Positions 34,927 through 47,069 of a stretch of DNA of 64,000 nucleotides are shown here, piece by piece. A model generated the notes under the pieces. That model searched no databases. It saw only the letters and a list, made by a program, of their open reading frames with translations, and was not told the DNA's origin. Source of the DNA: Apodospora peruviana (Eukaryota; Ascomycota; Sordariomycetes; Sordariales; Lasiosphaeriaceae); contig JAUEDM010000007.1 of NCBI GenBank assembly GCA_033439685.1, positions 682,001 to 746,000 on the forward strand, written 5' to 3'. How positions within the stretch are numbered: position 1 is the stretch's first letter; each line of letters begins with the position of its first letter. Made by a program: the position numbers and the translations under genes.

Positions 34927-37900
34927 ATGGAGCAAGCGGAGCTTTACATCGACGCGGCGCAATACGACCAAGAGGCCTACCCTTTAGATCTCGATGTCGG
35001 CGCGGATGCGGACGAGCTTGACTTCCACCTAGATGGTGTATTTGACACCGAAGCGCAGCACCACGGGGCCGAAGCTGGCGCAGACGACTCTGCGGAACAG
35101 ACCGCTGATTTTGAGATTGGATTTGATGACGAGGACCCGGAAGCTAGTGGCCTGAACGAAGACCTCGCTGGAACCGAACTAGTGCACGATGCTAGCGGCG
35201 ACATGGGAATGCAGTATGGCGACGAGATAGGCTACGAGGATGAAGAAGTCGCCCAAGTAGACGACAGCACCTACCAAGAATTAGCGGAGACTGCTAAACC
35301 GGATCCCGCATCAGAACAGCACCAAGAGCCTCGAGAGCACGATGAGCAGACGTTCGACTTTGAAGGTGATGTGTCGGAAATCACAAGCCACGAAGTGAAC
35401 GATGAGGACTTGGCTCTCCATGAGGCTGGCGAGGACATACCTTTCCAAGGCGCCACTGAAGATGCGGAGAACGGAACTAGCACCGCGAATCTGAACGGCA
35501 ACTCTGGCACTCATATTGACAACTTAGAGGATGGAGCAACACACGTAACTTCGCCGGAGGATCAAGAATATCTTGACACCGCTTTTGAGGAACTCGGCCA
35601 AACTGAAGGGAACTCATCGGACTCCTCTCCTAGTCTTCCCGACATTGCCGTGTATTACAACGAAGTTCGATATTCACTTTTCGGAGCTCCAGCTGATGAC
35701 CCGGATTCTTATTTCCTCTCCGACTCCAAGGAACTAGACAGCCCCTTACACAGGTTCCTCGCCTCCATTCGAACCGTCATAGCTGATGAGATATCCCCGC
35801 ATGACGAGCTCATGGTTCGCATTGATGCACTGTCCTTTGAATTCGGCGAGAAATCTAGCGAGCAGTTCCTACGTCGCACATTCCGAGAAATACTCGACTG
35901 TTACAATAAGCTGTCTGACACACAGTCTTCTGCACACCCAAGTCTTGTTCTCCACCTAGTTATTCGACCAGATTGTGAGCAGCGCTTTGCTGAACTGCTC
36001 GAAACTGCAGGCATCAGTGCGGTCTCTTCCCATCCATCTGACCATTCTGAGGTTAGTTCTGAAGATCTGGATTCCTCGATGGCGATTGGGTTTGAAGAAC
36101 ACGCCGACGAGGAATTGTCAGCAGCCTACTATGCGGAAGAAGATGCTCCGAATGAAGAGCAACACTCAACCGACCTGAGTCACGCAGATGCTGGGGATGC
36201 CACGGAAGAAGAGCAAGCATTCGAGTTCGAAATGGACGATGATGGTGAAAGTAACGACTTGGAAGACTTGTCTAACCCGCAGCCCGGCATGAGTGCTTCA
36301 GAATCGGGAGAAGGACAGCTGGTTGGAGCCGATGGCGAAGACAGTCTCGAGCAGGAATACACAGAGGGCTATTACGAAGAGGATGGCCAGGGTGAGGGCC
36401 AGGTGGAAGGATACGACACATACGCCGAGGACAATGCGAATGTCCCAGAAGCGGGCGACGAGTTTGCGGGAGATGTTTTGCCCGACCACGATCTTCCTCT
36501 TCAGACATCAGAATCGCTCATTGTAGAACAGGGTACAGATGCAAACGGAGCTGCGGCGATTGGTGGAGACGAGCCAGATGCTTCTACAGCTGGCGCTGGA
36601 CCTGACATGACAGCAGATTTCCATGGTAAACATCCCTCTTTCCTTTCTCCTGTCAAACCCACATTACCAAACAAGGAGAAGAAGAGCACTGTCAAGGGTT
36701 TTCTGAAGCGGAATCCTGCCGAGGACCTTATTGACTACTCGGATGATGAGACTCCTGTTGTCTTGTTTTTGTCGAATGGTAAACGAAAGGCATCATGCCA
36801 TGAGGAAGAGACCCCGGCCAAGATACCCAAGGCCGAGCATAGCCAAGAGGAAGTTTCCCTTGGAGAATCCGACTCTAACAACGTCACTGATACTCAAGCG
36901 GAAGTCTCCCTTGAGAAGATTAACGACTCTGATGTCGATGGGACACAAGCGGAAATTTACACAGCAAAGACAGACGACGACGACGATAATGAGAAGCCTG
37001 TTCTCCCTCCTGCCTCCGTGTCCGCCGAAGGAGCCGTCTCCCCTGAGCTGGTGGATGTCAAAGCCGAGAAAGATGCCAAGGAATTCCTTGGCTATTCCGA
37101 TGAAGATGATTACCTGAGCCTTTCTCCTCGGTTTTCCCTTCTCACTCCACCTCCTGCGGCCGGTGGAACTGAGGACGGTGATTATGCATATATAACCAAC
37201 CCCTTACGCGATGGGGAACCCTATGCTTTCCCTTTCCCCCCCCACGAACAAGCCTCATCTGCAGGTCTCAATCAAATTCCCGTTCAAACAATCAACCGCC
37301 ACCCTGGCTCAAGTGAAGCACCATCGGCCGCCGGTCTCTCTGTCGAAATCGACTCGGAGTCTGGGACTATTCATGATCTAGTCGACTTCAAGGCCGGATT
37401 GGAGGTCACGGGCTCTTTCGACCTCGCCGAGGACTTCGGGGCGCAGGGCACAAGCTTCAATCAGTTTCATTCTCGTCATATTTCAGACTTCAGCATAGCT
37501 TTTTCTTGCCACAGCGACGCTGACATGCCTCACTTTAAAGATAACGACATCACCCTCTCCCTTGACCAAGACCCGGCGGTCACGTCGATCTCGACACTCC
37601 CCGAGCCCGAGATCAGCGAAGAGAACGAATATGCGCAATCATACGACGAGACGGACAATGGAGGTGACCACGATACCACTCACGAGCCCGAGAGCGGCCA
37701 GCGGAACGATTGTGCGCAGCCGTACGATGTGACAGGCAATGGGGGTGGCCGCGACACCACTCACGAGCCCAACCAAGGCATCAATGTAACCGGGAGCGAA
37801 ATCCACGCCGCCACCACCCAACAAACAACATCAACCCAATCCGGTACAACTTCGACTGTTGATGGCGATGAGATTGACTATGAAGACCAACCCCAGCAAC

Positions 37901-38173
37901 CGGAGACTTTGGAGTTTGAAGAAGACACCGAAGGTCAGGACTCGAACATCGGAGATGAGAACGACGAGATAGATTGGGGCAACGACGGGGACGAAGACGA
38001 CACTGTGGTGCAGGAGGCGGCAGCTCCGTCCCCAGCGAGTATCTCCGGAAAGAGAGGTAGAACTGACGAAGCTGAGGGCTTAGTCGACGAAGCTGGTATG
38101 TTGAATTAATTTTCCCCCTCGTACTAGACCACATGCTTATGACAGTGCAGATCACAAGCGTCGTCGGACTTGA
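34927..38173 (+). CDS. Very acidic, low-complexity 1063-residue protein with basic C-terminal tip
   Basis: No named family recognised. Exon 1 runs 34927-38095; a 55-base intron (38096-38150) leads to a 23-base last exon ending TGA at 38171-38173, which adds DHKRRRT. Most of the protein is Asp/Glu-rich and probably disordered (for example DFEIGFDDEDPE, EFEMDDDGESNDLEDL, ENDEIDWGNDGDEDD). One compact, conserved-looking domain of about 130 residues (near residues 236-370) starts PDIAVYYNEVRYSLFGAPAD and includes DSPLHRFLASIRTVIADEI, RTFREILDCYNKL and LVLHLVIRPDCEQRF. The GKRKASCHEEE segment and the terminal KRRR look like nuclear signals, so a nuclear or chromatin-associated role is an inference. 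The start ATG follows a C/T-rich leader and the frame is closed upstream. Confidence 0.85.
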
Positions 38174-41100
38174 TCGACTAGCTCGTCCCTGTTCCTATTT
38201 GCGCTTTCTTTTTATCTCGGCTGGCTGTAGTGCAGCTAGCCCTCCCCGAAGCGTTCTTGTCCATTATTTCTTATTGTCTTTGCATACCCCTTTCCTTCCC
38301 CGTCTGGTACAACCATTCCTACGATGCCTACGCCTTGCGATACTTCACAAAGGTAGGTTTGGATTCAATAGTAACTAACGTGCGTGAGAATGTGTGTTTT
38401 TGGGAGGCTGCAATGTCCTGGGTATGGACTTGATTTGCATCGTCCCTTGCAACTTTTTTGAGGCTTGGTTACGTCGAACAACAATGCAGCATACGATCAA
38501 CAGTCTGGCCACCAAGCCAGAGGATACTCTGCATGAAAAATACTGGCAGGTACACCAGGAAAAGAGGTCTCTCACCAGGAAAAGAGGTCTCTCACCAGGA
38601 AAAGAGGTCTCTCACCAGGAAAAGAGGTCTCTCACCAGGAAAAGAGGTCTCTCACCAGTGGCCAGAGGACTCTGCAACCGATACTGGCAGGCACACCAGG
38701 AAAAGAAGGCTCTCAGGGGGTGCTCTTTATGACCAATACTGGCAGGATACACCGGGAAAAGGCGGCTTGCGGGAGTGCTCTCCGTGACAAATTCTGGCGG
38801 GTACACCAGGAAAATGCGGCCCTCGGGCCTCCTTGTATGACCAGTACTGCCCGGTACACCAGGAAAGGGTCGGTCGCAATACAGCCTCACGATAGCACAT
38901 CTCTTCTGACTTGTAGGAGTATTTGGTGGGATAGATTTGGAGTTACGGTGGACTTTGGGCAACCTGAAAAGCAATGAGGGATAGAAGGCTATCTATGTAG
39001 CCGAGGACACGTGGGTGTATATATTGTAAAAGTTTCCATATGAGTTTGGGAGTGGGCGTGGGCATTTCTCAGTTGGTGAATAGGGCATCGCCAAGCAAGT
39101 TCGTCAGTGGGCGTGGGATTTTTTTGTGCTTTTTAATTTTCTTTCTGCGCCTTTCAATGGGCAGGCAGGCATCTTTTACTTTTCTTTTCCTGGGCCTCTA
39201 AGTTACCTTTGTCTACTTTGGGTTTTATTGGACTAGGTCTAGATGAGTTGCCTTTTTACTTCAGAATTCATTCTCTACTTCTGCCTCGTTTTTTCTTTGT
39301 TTGAAGGGCCCATTTGGCGATGAATTGACTTGCTTTCATATTTGTCCATGGAGAGAAGCGGCATCAAGCACCGTCGTGCTGCACGCGTGTGTTGAGGTTA
39401 AGTTATGGTACGTACGAGGTCCACTTATGACTTGTAGTGTAATGCTCCGCCACAGTTAGCAGTGGACTCAGCATACGTGTACTCCTCGGAATCTTTCTCA
39501 AGCTATAGCTCTCGTGTCGTCGGGATTTGAATGAATACCGAGATACCGGTTTACTGGGCCAAGCCTAGGTGGTTCTTCTTTCGAAATGGGGTTTACTGTT
39601 TACTGTTGGTCTGTTACTGTTACTGTTACTGACTCCCGTCGGTCGCCATCGGCGCGTACCTAATAAATGTGGTGGGGATTATGTCCTAGGCAGGATGCGT
39701 GGTGGCTTCCATGGTAAGTTGGAGGCCGCAAGTCTGTCAGCTCCATCTTTGCTGCAGTGAGATAGGAGCTGAGGATGATTTTGGGAAGTAAGTTTGAAAG
39801 ATGAGAGGTGTTCAGAATAATAATTTTGAGGTACATATCCGTATTCCGTACGACAAGCAGGTCGGTCCGCTGCAGTGCTTTAGCGTAATCTGTAAGGGAA
39901 AGCATGTCTATTCCGTATGTACGGTATGTATGGCAGATGATTACGATGTATCTCTAGCATTGATTTTTTTTGGTAAAGTTCACTCTTCTTTTGGCATGTC
40001 TATGAAGTGCGGATGGTGTTAGATGACGAATGCCTGCCGAGGGATGTTCAAGACACGATCGTCCGAGGGAGTGATCCACAATGTGTCTTGGGAGAGGGGC
40101 GCGGCGATCTCTAACCACTTCAGACGGAATGGTGAAAAAGGCAAGATGTCTTTTTAACAGATCAGTGGCAGTTGTGTGGGGTGCAAAAAACTTAAATGCT
40201 CCCCAGGTACATACATAATGGAAGGGGAAACTAATTTAATTTCAGAGGGAAATCCGGGGATGGTTTGTTTGATGATATTGGCTTTCTTATTCGTGCGTCG
40301 TGAAATCTCTGAATAGTATTGTCGTTTTGAATGCCAAGCTCGACGGGTCTTTGTCAGCGGCAAACGGGACCTCGACGGGGAAGAAACACGAACGGTGTGG
40401 CGGCTGCTCAGTCGAGGCGATTCACGAACGGGACCACGGCTCAAATATTTTTGGGTTTGGGACCACCGATTCCATCCATCCTTCGATTCGAGTTTTGGCT
40501 CGTGCTGGTGGCGGAGAAGGCACCAGGCCAGGAACGGGTCTCGATTCCAGGGGTCCCCGTATTCTTTGGATTCTGCGGTGCATCTCCGACATGGGGACAA
40601 GGGTGAACAAGGGGTGGGCCTCTTGGATGATTCTTGAAACCAGCCGGTTCCCAAGAAGTCTGTCTTTCCCAGCGACCAACCACAGTGACCAGCAGCCAGC
40701 CGAGCCACTGTCAAAATTGCCTACCAAGGTACCAACCCCGTACCAAGCCAGCAGGGGCCTTTGAATTGAAACTTCCACACGGCGCACCACCACAGACCAT
40801 CTGACTTCTGAATTGAACTTACCGCTGACGCTGAGCTGTCTGCACCAACCTAACCTCCGTTACCCGAAAATACGCCATTTTCAACACCACAACTAAAGCC
40901 ACCTCGCTCTTCACCACCACACCACGACCGATAACGACGATAAACGAACCGACGAATCTACAGCGATCCGACTCAACTGAATGAATCGAGTGCCTGCACA
41001 GCTTAAAACACCAAGACACAGGTAGCCCTTGTGAACCAGCCACAAGTCCATCCACCAATCCACCGCACACACCGTCGGGAGTAGCAGCGCGGATGCATCG

Positions 41101-41277
41101 TCGGCGGATCTGAGCACCGCCTCTCTCCTCTCCTTTTGCCGGTTTCTCTCTTTTTCGACACCCTCGCCCGGCGCGAGAGCTGCCAGCATCCGGCACCCGT
41201 CGAGTCTCTTTTTTGTTCATCTCCAAATCTGGCAGCGCACACGACCTGTGCTGCCGTCGCACTCGCTTTTTAAGATA
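38174..41277. other. Intergenic region with nested minisatellite
   Basis: About 3.1 kb. The left part contains the minisatellite at 38536-38890. The rest (38.9-41.2 kb) has no supported ORF; it includes T-rich tracts near 39120-39300 and GTTACT triplication near 39613-39630. The last 400 bases are C/A-rich, probably the promoter and leader of the magnesium transporter gene. Confidence 0.55.
38536..38890 (+). repeat. Nested minisatellite: 20-base units inside a roughly 50-60-base repeat
   Basis: Five tandem copies of a 20-base unit, AAAGAGGTCTCTCACCAGGA, start at 38561, 38581, 38601, 38621 and 38641 and are almost identical. The same CACCAGGAAAAG core recurs in degenerate longer units that begin TACTGGCAGGTACACCAGG-like. 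These start near 38540, 38684, 38736, 38793 and 38845, i.e. a period of about 52-57 bases in the right part. The short array seems to have grown by slippage within one long unit. Open frames across it are repeat artefacts. Confidence 0.85.
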
Positions 41278-42994
41278 ATGCTAGAAGAAAAGTATATCTC
41301 TCGTGCACAGCGCGTGAGCAACTGGCGCATTTTTCGTGGTGAACGGGTAACGCTGACACGCGACTCTTTTCCACTTTGACAGATATATCGGTCTGGCGCT
41401 GGCCATGACTTCGAGTTTAGCAATCGGTATGCGCTTCCCTCAGGCCGTAAATCTGCCACCTGTTCTGATCCCGACACTAATTATCGTGATATCACAGGCA
41501 CGAGTTTTGTCATAACCAAGAAGGTCCGCGCTCCTCTTCCCCCATCGAACGTCGTTGCGAAATGTCTCCCGCGATATCTTTGGCGCTGACTTTAGGACGG
41601 TGAACAGGGATTAATGCAATCAGAAGAAAGACACGGATTCGAAGGCGATGGTTTTATCTACCTAAAGAACCCGCTGTGGTGGGTAGGCATCGGCTGCTGT
41701 ACGCGAACCCACACCCCCAACAACACGCATGTGTCAGATTTCGAAGACGAGACGCTGACCCGTGGTGAAAATATAGTGGTCCTTGGAGAGATATGCAACT
41801 TTGCAGCATACGCATTTGCGCCGGCCATTCTGGTCACCCCGCTAGGCGCGCTGGCCGTCCTGATAGGAGCCGTGCTGGGTTCATATTTCCTCAACGAAGA
41901 ATTAGGTACCCTGGGCAAGCTGGGAAGCGCCATCTGTCTGATAGGGGCTGTCATTATTGTCCTCCACGCGCCGCCTGACGAGGACATTGAGGACATTGAG
42001 ACGATCCTCCACTATGCGATTCAGCCAGGTGAGCGCTCAGCCCTTTACCGTCTCACGTTAGCTAAGCTGGCTTTTGCTGACTGAAATATCTTTTAGGATT
42101 CCTGATCTATGGCTTCTCGGTCATCGCATTCGCCATCTTCATGATCTACAAGGTCGCGCCTATTCATGGCAAGAAGAACCCGCTCATCTACCTGAGCATC
42201 TGCTCGACCGTCGGATCGGTCTCGGTCATGGCGGTTAAGGCATTCGGCATTGCGCTGAAGCTGACCTTTGCGGGCAACAACCAGTTTTCACACCCTTCCA
42301 CCTACGTGTTTATGATTATTACTGCTGTCTGCATTCTGACGCAGATGAACTACTTTAACAAGGCCCTTAGCCAGTTCCCCACAAACATGTAAGAAACAAT
42401 ACCCCTTTTCTCAACTTTTCTTGTTGCTAATCTTCGTTCCTCCACAGTGTAAACCCGCTATACTACGTCACGTTCACAACCGCAACCCTCTGCGCTTCTT
42501 TTATCCTGTTCAGTGGGTTCAATACCACCGACGTGGTCGGCACGCTGTCGCTGCTTTGCGGCTTTCTTGTCACCTTCACCGGCGTTTACCTCCTGAACCT
42601 GAGCCGCGGCGATCCTAACGGGACCAAGTCGCTGCCCAGGCGCGGCGGCGGCGACTCGACGGGCACCGACATGATTTCGAGTCTGCAGACGCGCATGAGC
42701 ATGGAGGCGAGGCGGTCTCTTGGCGGAGGGGGTGGTGGCCCCCGTGACGGTCTGATTCGAGCCTACGACGAAGAGGAGGCGGCCGGGTTCGGGCTGACGG
42801 ACCTGGCCGAGGATACCGACGAGGAGGACGGCATGGATCCGCGGTCGCCTATGATGGGGGGTCATCAGGTCCAAGAGCCAGCCGCGAATGGGAGTGCGAA
42901 TGGTGGGACGAGGTTGAGCGTTCATGGGAACGGGACGAAGGGGTATAATGATACGATAGAGTTGCAGAACACAAGGAAATCTGGTGATAGATGA
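41278..42994 (+). CDS. NIPA-type magnesium transporter (DUF803 family)
   Basis: Multi-pass membrane protein of the EamA/DMT-like NIPA family, proposed to carry Mg2+. Seven exons: 41278-41291, 41383-41426, 41498-41523, 41608-41698, 41777-42028, 42097-42388 and 42448-42994, giving 421 residues. The conserved start is MLEEKYIGLALAMTSSLAIG, followed by TSFVITKKGLMQSEERHG, LKNPLWWVGI, LGEICNFAAYAFAPAILVTP and LGSYFLNEELGTLGKLGSAI. Later come ICSTVGSVSVMAVKAFG, LTQMNYFNKALSQFPTN and YYVTFTTATLCASFILF. The C-terminal 140 residues are cytosolic-looking, Gly-rich and acidic. Splicing was set by phase and family similarity; the first three exons are very short. An alternative acceptor at 41593-41595 would insert DGEQ in frame. 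Confidence 0.92.
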
Positions 42995-45342
42995 TTTATA
43001 CCCTTCTTCTTGGCATTCTGTTCTTGTCTCTCTATTGTATTTATTTATATCTTTCATTTCTCTGTTCTCGGGGTTCCGGTTGGTTTTTTATTGGTGTCTC
43101 TTTCTTCATGATTCACACCCCGGACGGGGATGATGATCGAATCGAAGAACTATCTGCATGTACTTCAGGGGGTTACGTTACCTAAGGTCAGGTAGTTGGT
43201 TGGCACGGGTGGGTGGGACGGGTGGGTGGGTGGGCGGTAGGCAACTCTGCTTGGGATTTTGGGTTTTCTGTTTTGGTTAGTGAGGGTTGGTCTTTTTTGG
43301 TTCTTTGGTCATCATGTAGCATGAAATGACATCATTGATATATATCAAACTTGTCTGTTCTGGCTTTTTTTTTTGAAGAGGTTTTTTTTTGGTTTGGGGG
43401 GGGGGGGGGGGGGCATCGCTGTAAGTTGTCTGTTTCTATTCTTTGGGATAAATGGGTTTGTCGAGTTGGAATTGACACTTCTGACGTTTAGATGATGCCT
43501 GTCTGTGAACACTGTGGAAAAGGGGGAAGATCCATGACGGCGTGGTTTACACACACAGGCTTACATATACGTGTGGATATATTATCAGTCTCGCGATCAA
43601 TAATCGGCGGCTAGCATTGTATTTCATATGCCTGCGCAAATGGATAGGCGGCACCAGTACGAGATGTTTAATCATGAAATTGTTATCGTCATATTCAGGA
43701 GTGAGTCACGGATAAACTTCACGAGATTCGAAAGCTTCAAGAGGAAACACTACATAGAGTTAAACCTCGGGGCTCGATCCACAGTGTAGACTTCGTGGCG
43801 TTGGTCGAGCAAGCACAAAAAGCAGAGACCCTCCCAGACACTGACTTCTCTTTCCTAGGAACCTTCTCTTCCTCACAATCACCATCAGGTAGCAACCATA
43901 GCCAAGAGTAGGGTGCTGACCCCGGCAAGGCTCACGCATCCTCTGACACCGAAGCCATCGACCGACCGACATTCGTCTCCTCCAATCTTTGATGAGTTCG
44001 TCAGGCTCCCTGCAGCCTATTTTCCCTGGAAGATGGCACATGTGTCAAAAAAATAGTGTTCGTTGGACCCGTGTCTTCCGATTCTACCTCAAGTATTGCA
44101 TCTGCGCCGCAAAACAATCAGACGCGAAGCCCTTCCAGAGCATCTCCCTCCCTCAAGGCCGATAGTCGATGACCACTTTCACATATTGATTGTGCTGTCC
44201 CCGAATTGCCCAAACGCCAATGCCATGGAGAGTGACTACGACACTATCCGACACCCTTCGGATCACAGCTAAACACCTTCATCCCCATGCCTCAGGGCAT
44301 CACTATCGATCTTCAACAGCGGCTTCAGGAGCGGTATCAACGGCAGCCACAGCAGCCTGACAGTGCGGACCACAACCACTTATATTTATTGGGCTTTTGG
44401 CGGGGGCCAGAATACTTCCTTCTTCAACATGCTTACATCTAGCAATTCAAGTCATTGCTCGGCATTCTACCTGCACCCTCTCAAGCTCCAAATGGTGTCT
44501 TTTGAGAGTAAAATGGCACCCCCAAGCTGCGCAGGTCATGGCTGACCGTAGGTAATCGAAATCCCCTTCCTGGCTTTCGATGTGCTAACGAAGGTCATGT
44601 AGGGTCTCAACTGACCACAGTATACTCAACAACCCACACCCGAACAATACCAGCAGCCACAACACCCGCAAGCTTGCTGAAGAACAGTCGTACCATGACG
44701 CGGCTTTCATTTTCCTCGAGGGAGAAGTGACGGGATGATGTCGAAGTAATTGTCGGCCTTGGACGAAGGGTGACTGTGGGATCAGTTGTACACACTATAC
44801 AGCTATGGATGAGTAGCACGGTGTTTTCTTGCTCAATACAATTATATCCAGGCATTTGTAAGGTTGTACCCGACTGATCTTTCGGTCCATGCCGGCCTCT
44901 TCTTGCTCTCTTGAGTTTCTTGGTTGTAATGGAGTTGAACCACCCGAGACAAGCGGAAGTCGTATGGCGAGGTCCGATCTGGAAGCAGGGAGTAAGCCTC
45001 AACGCTTAAGATCATAGCTATGTGATCATACACGGAGTAATGGCACGATGATAGCGAGCACCAGTCACATGCAACGGGAAAAAAAGAAAATTAGCAGCTC
45101 AGGGGCTCTATTCCCTGACGTGTGTCAAGGGGCCTTTTTGACGTTGCTGCCCCATCCATGGAGTGTTCATGTAGTTACAAAGCCTCCATCCATAGGAGCA
45201 ACCCGTCCTTTTTCCCCTTCGCAGTCTCAATGCAAATGTGTAACGATCAAATTGACGCCAGTGACCCATCCGTCCACGCCCATGTTAACTGAGCCTGCGT
45301 TGCGCATTGAAAAAAGAACGTCTCCCAGTTGAGCCACCACGT
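42995..45342. other. Intergenic region, magnesium transporter / RPS3 (convergent)
   Basis: About 2.3 kb between convergent genes. It includes a G homopolymer at 43396-43413 next to T runs. Short frames between 43.7 and 45.0 kb, including a Gln-rich 51-codon one at 44287-44442, have no recognisable domain. Confidence 0.55.
43396..43413 (+). repeat. G18 homopolymer
   Basis: Eighteen consecutive G preceded by TTT and a T9 run. Exact length is likely uncertain in the assembly. Confidence 0.8.
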
Positions 45343-45486
45343 TTACCACACGTCGTCAGTAGGAACGGAAACACTGTTGCCATAGAGATCATTGGTATCT
45401 ACCGTGAACTCAGGGGCAGCAGCATAGCCATGGTCCTCCTCGACGAGAGTAAGCTGGGGGCTCGTCGCCTCAACCTCGACAGCAAC
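45343..45486 (-). other. In-frame 47-codon tail after the TAG of RPS3
   Basis: Beyond TAG at 45487-45489 the RPS3 frame stays open to TAA at 45343-45345. Only one of the 47 third positions is A, as expected of highly expressed fungal coding sequence. The predicted tail is acidic and ends VSVPTDDVW. It may be a readthrough extension, or a former C-terminus cut by CAG-to-TAG. Confidence 0.5.
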
Positions 45487-46346
45487 CTATTGCTCAGCGG
45501 TGGCGGGCTCCTCCTCTCCAGCTTGCTCCTCCTGGCGCGCCGCCTCAGCGGCGGCCTGAACCTGAGCGGCCTTAGCACCATAGTCCTGGCTGATGGGCTG
45601 GACAACGGGCGTCTCCTCCTTGGGGTCGATGATGGTGACGGCGTCGGGCAGAGACTTCTGGGGGCCGGCCTTGCCCTCGGGGTCGCTGCCGCGCATGATC
45701 TTGACCTTGATACCCAGGACACCCTGGCGGAGCAGGACATGCCTCGTCGCACTGTCGATGAAGTCCTTGGCAGGCTGACCGGAGTGGATCATGAAGCCAT
45801 CGGTGAACTTCATGCTCTTGGCGCGGGCGGCGCGCAGCTTGCCGGAAACAACGACCTCGCAACCCTTGGCACCGCTCTCCATGATGAAGCGGAGGACACC
45901 ATAGCAGGCACGACGGACGGCGAGACCGTTGAGGAGCTTGTAGCGGAGGGACTCGCACTGGGCGACGGCGGAGAGACCGCGGTTCTGGACCTTGGCGGCA
46001 TAGAGGGAGACCGAGTTCTCGGGGAACTTGAAGCGCTTTTGGATCAAGCTGGTGAGCTCGCGGATGCGGCGACCCTGCTCTCCGAGGACCTCCTGGGTGT
46101 GTGTGGCGCGGATGATGATGTCGGTGACGGTCGGGGTGACGCGGACCTCGACGCCGGAGTAGCCCTCCTCGGCCAGCTCACGCTGGAAGAATTCGTTCAG
46201 CTCGGCATAGAAGACACCGTCGGCGACGAACTTTCTGCGCTTAGAACTAGATTGGAGGGAAACTCAATGTCAGATATTTTTTGGTCAATCAATTTTGTTG
46301 TGCACAAATGGCCAAAGACTTACATCTGGGTACCCGGAGCAGCCAT
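45487..46346 (-). CDS. RPS3: 40S ribosomal protein S3 (uS3)
   Basis: Small-subunit protein at the mRNA entry channel. Exon 1 (46346-46324) encodes MAAPGTQ plus two bases; after a 77-base intron (46247-46323), exon 2 (46246-45487) completes 260 residues. Diagnostic segments are ISKRRKFVADGVFYAELNEF, GYSGVEVRVTPTVTDIIIRA, the KH-type QEVLGEQGRRIRELTSLIQK, GLSAVAQCESLRYKLLNGLA, GCEVVVSGKLRAARAKSMKF and GVLGIKVKIMRG. The C-terminal tail is Ala/Gln/Glu-rich and ends GEEEPATAEQ at TAG. The length at this TAG already fits fungal uS3. A 365-codon open frame on the opposite strand is an antisense artefact of GC-rich codons. Confidence 0.95.
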
Positions 46347-47069
46347 GGTTGCGGTGTTGGCGACGAGAAGTCCTGAGTTCAAGTGTGCTGCTACTGAAGA
46401 TTGACAGGATGCCTTCTCGCGATGTTCGCCAACTTTTTGCAAGCGATGGGGGTAAATTCGACCGGCACACCTCTTTTTGCGAATTCTTGGTGGGCTGCTT
46501 TCCCCTTCCGAGGATTGGCGGAGTAGGGTTTGCAGCGTCCAATCATAGCTCGTCTGGGTTGCTCCACCTTCTTGTCAACTGTTGACGGAGCCTTGCGGCT
46601 GCACTCAGTGTGCTCTCAGCGCCTCAAAGTCTACTGAAGACTCAAGTGGGGGCTGAATCAGCTTGCCTGCCCGGGGCTTATCGGCGTCAAGCGCCGCGCG
46701 TGACGATGCCCAGCAGCCAGCAGCTCCGTCCCGTCCGACTGATCAGTGATCACCATACACTGGACGTGTAGCTCCGAAATTCGAAGCTTGAGGCAATGAG
46801 CTGGAGGTCTTGTGATTAATCGCAACCTTTCTTAATGTAAAGTTTTGCTTTCACCTTCTTCCATTTTACGACCTTATGACTTTCACTTTCAGAGCTGCCC
46901 CTCATTGATACGACTCTCACTCCCTTGATACCTCAACTACAAGCCGCCTCTCCCCTCCATTACCTCCGCCAGCTCTCGCCGCCAAACATAGTCGTCCCCA
47001 TCGACGTCGCAAACCAGGCCTACCACCGCGACGGTAGTTCTCGGTTCCTGGTCTCCGCGGGATTCTACA
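46347..47069. other. Divergent promoter region, RPS3 / myotubularin
   Basis: About 0.7 kb between divergent starts, with a telobox-like AAACCCTA on the RPS3 side. No ORF is supported. Confidence 0.6.
46524..46531 (-). promoter_or_regulatory. Telobox-like AAACCCTA upstream of RPS3
   Basis: AAACCCTA on the minus strand about 180 bases upstream of the RPS3 ATG. ACCCTA-type elements are common in fungal ribosomal protein promoters, but a single match may be chance. Confidence 0.35.

Noticed and set aside
38536..38890. CRISPR-like array
   Set aside because: Units are contiguous 20-mers without unique spacers, in a eukaryotic genome.
38394..38974. Repeat-containing open frames over the minisatellite, both strands
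   Set aside because: Open only because the 20-base unit lacks stops; no start context or flanking coding sequence.
40300..40764. A 154-codon plus-strand frame in the intergenic region
   Set aside because: Overlapping long frames occur in all phases here, without codon bias or a domain; looks like GC-rich non-coding sequence.
44287..44442. Gln-rich 51-codon frame starting MPQGITIDLQQRLQERYQ
   Set aside because: Short, no splice partner found, and no recognised family; could be a remnant but cannot be supported.
45307..46404. A 365-codon open frame on the plus strand opposite RPS3
   Set aside because: It mirrors RPS3 codons (Leu/Gly/Asp-rich antisense of a GC-rich gene) and has no domain; the minus strand is plainly uS3.
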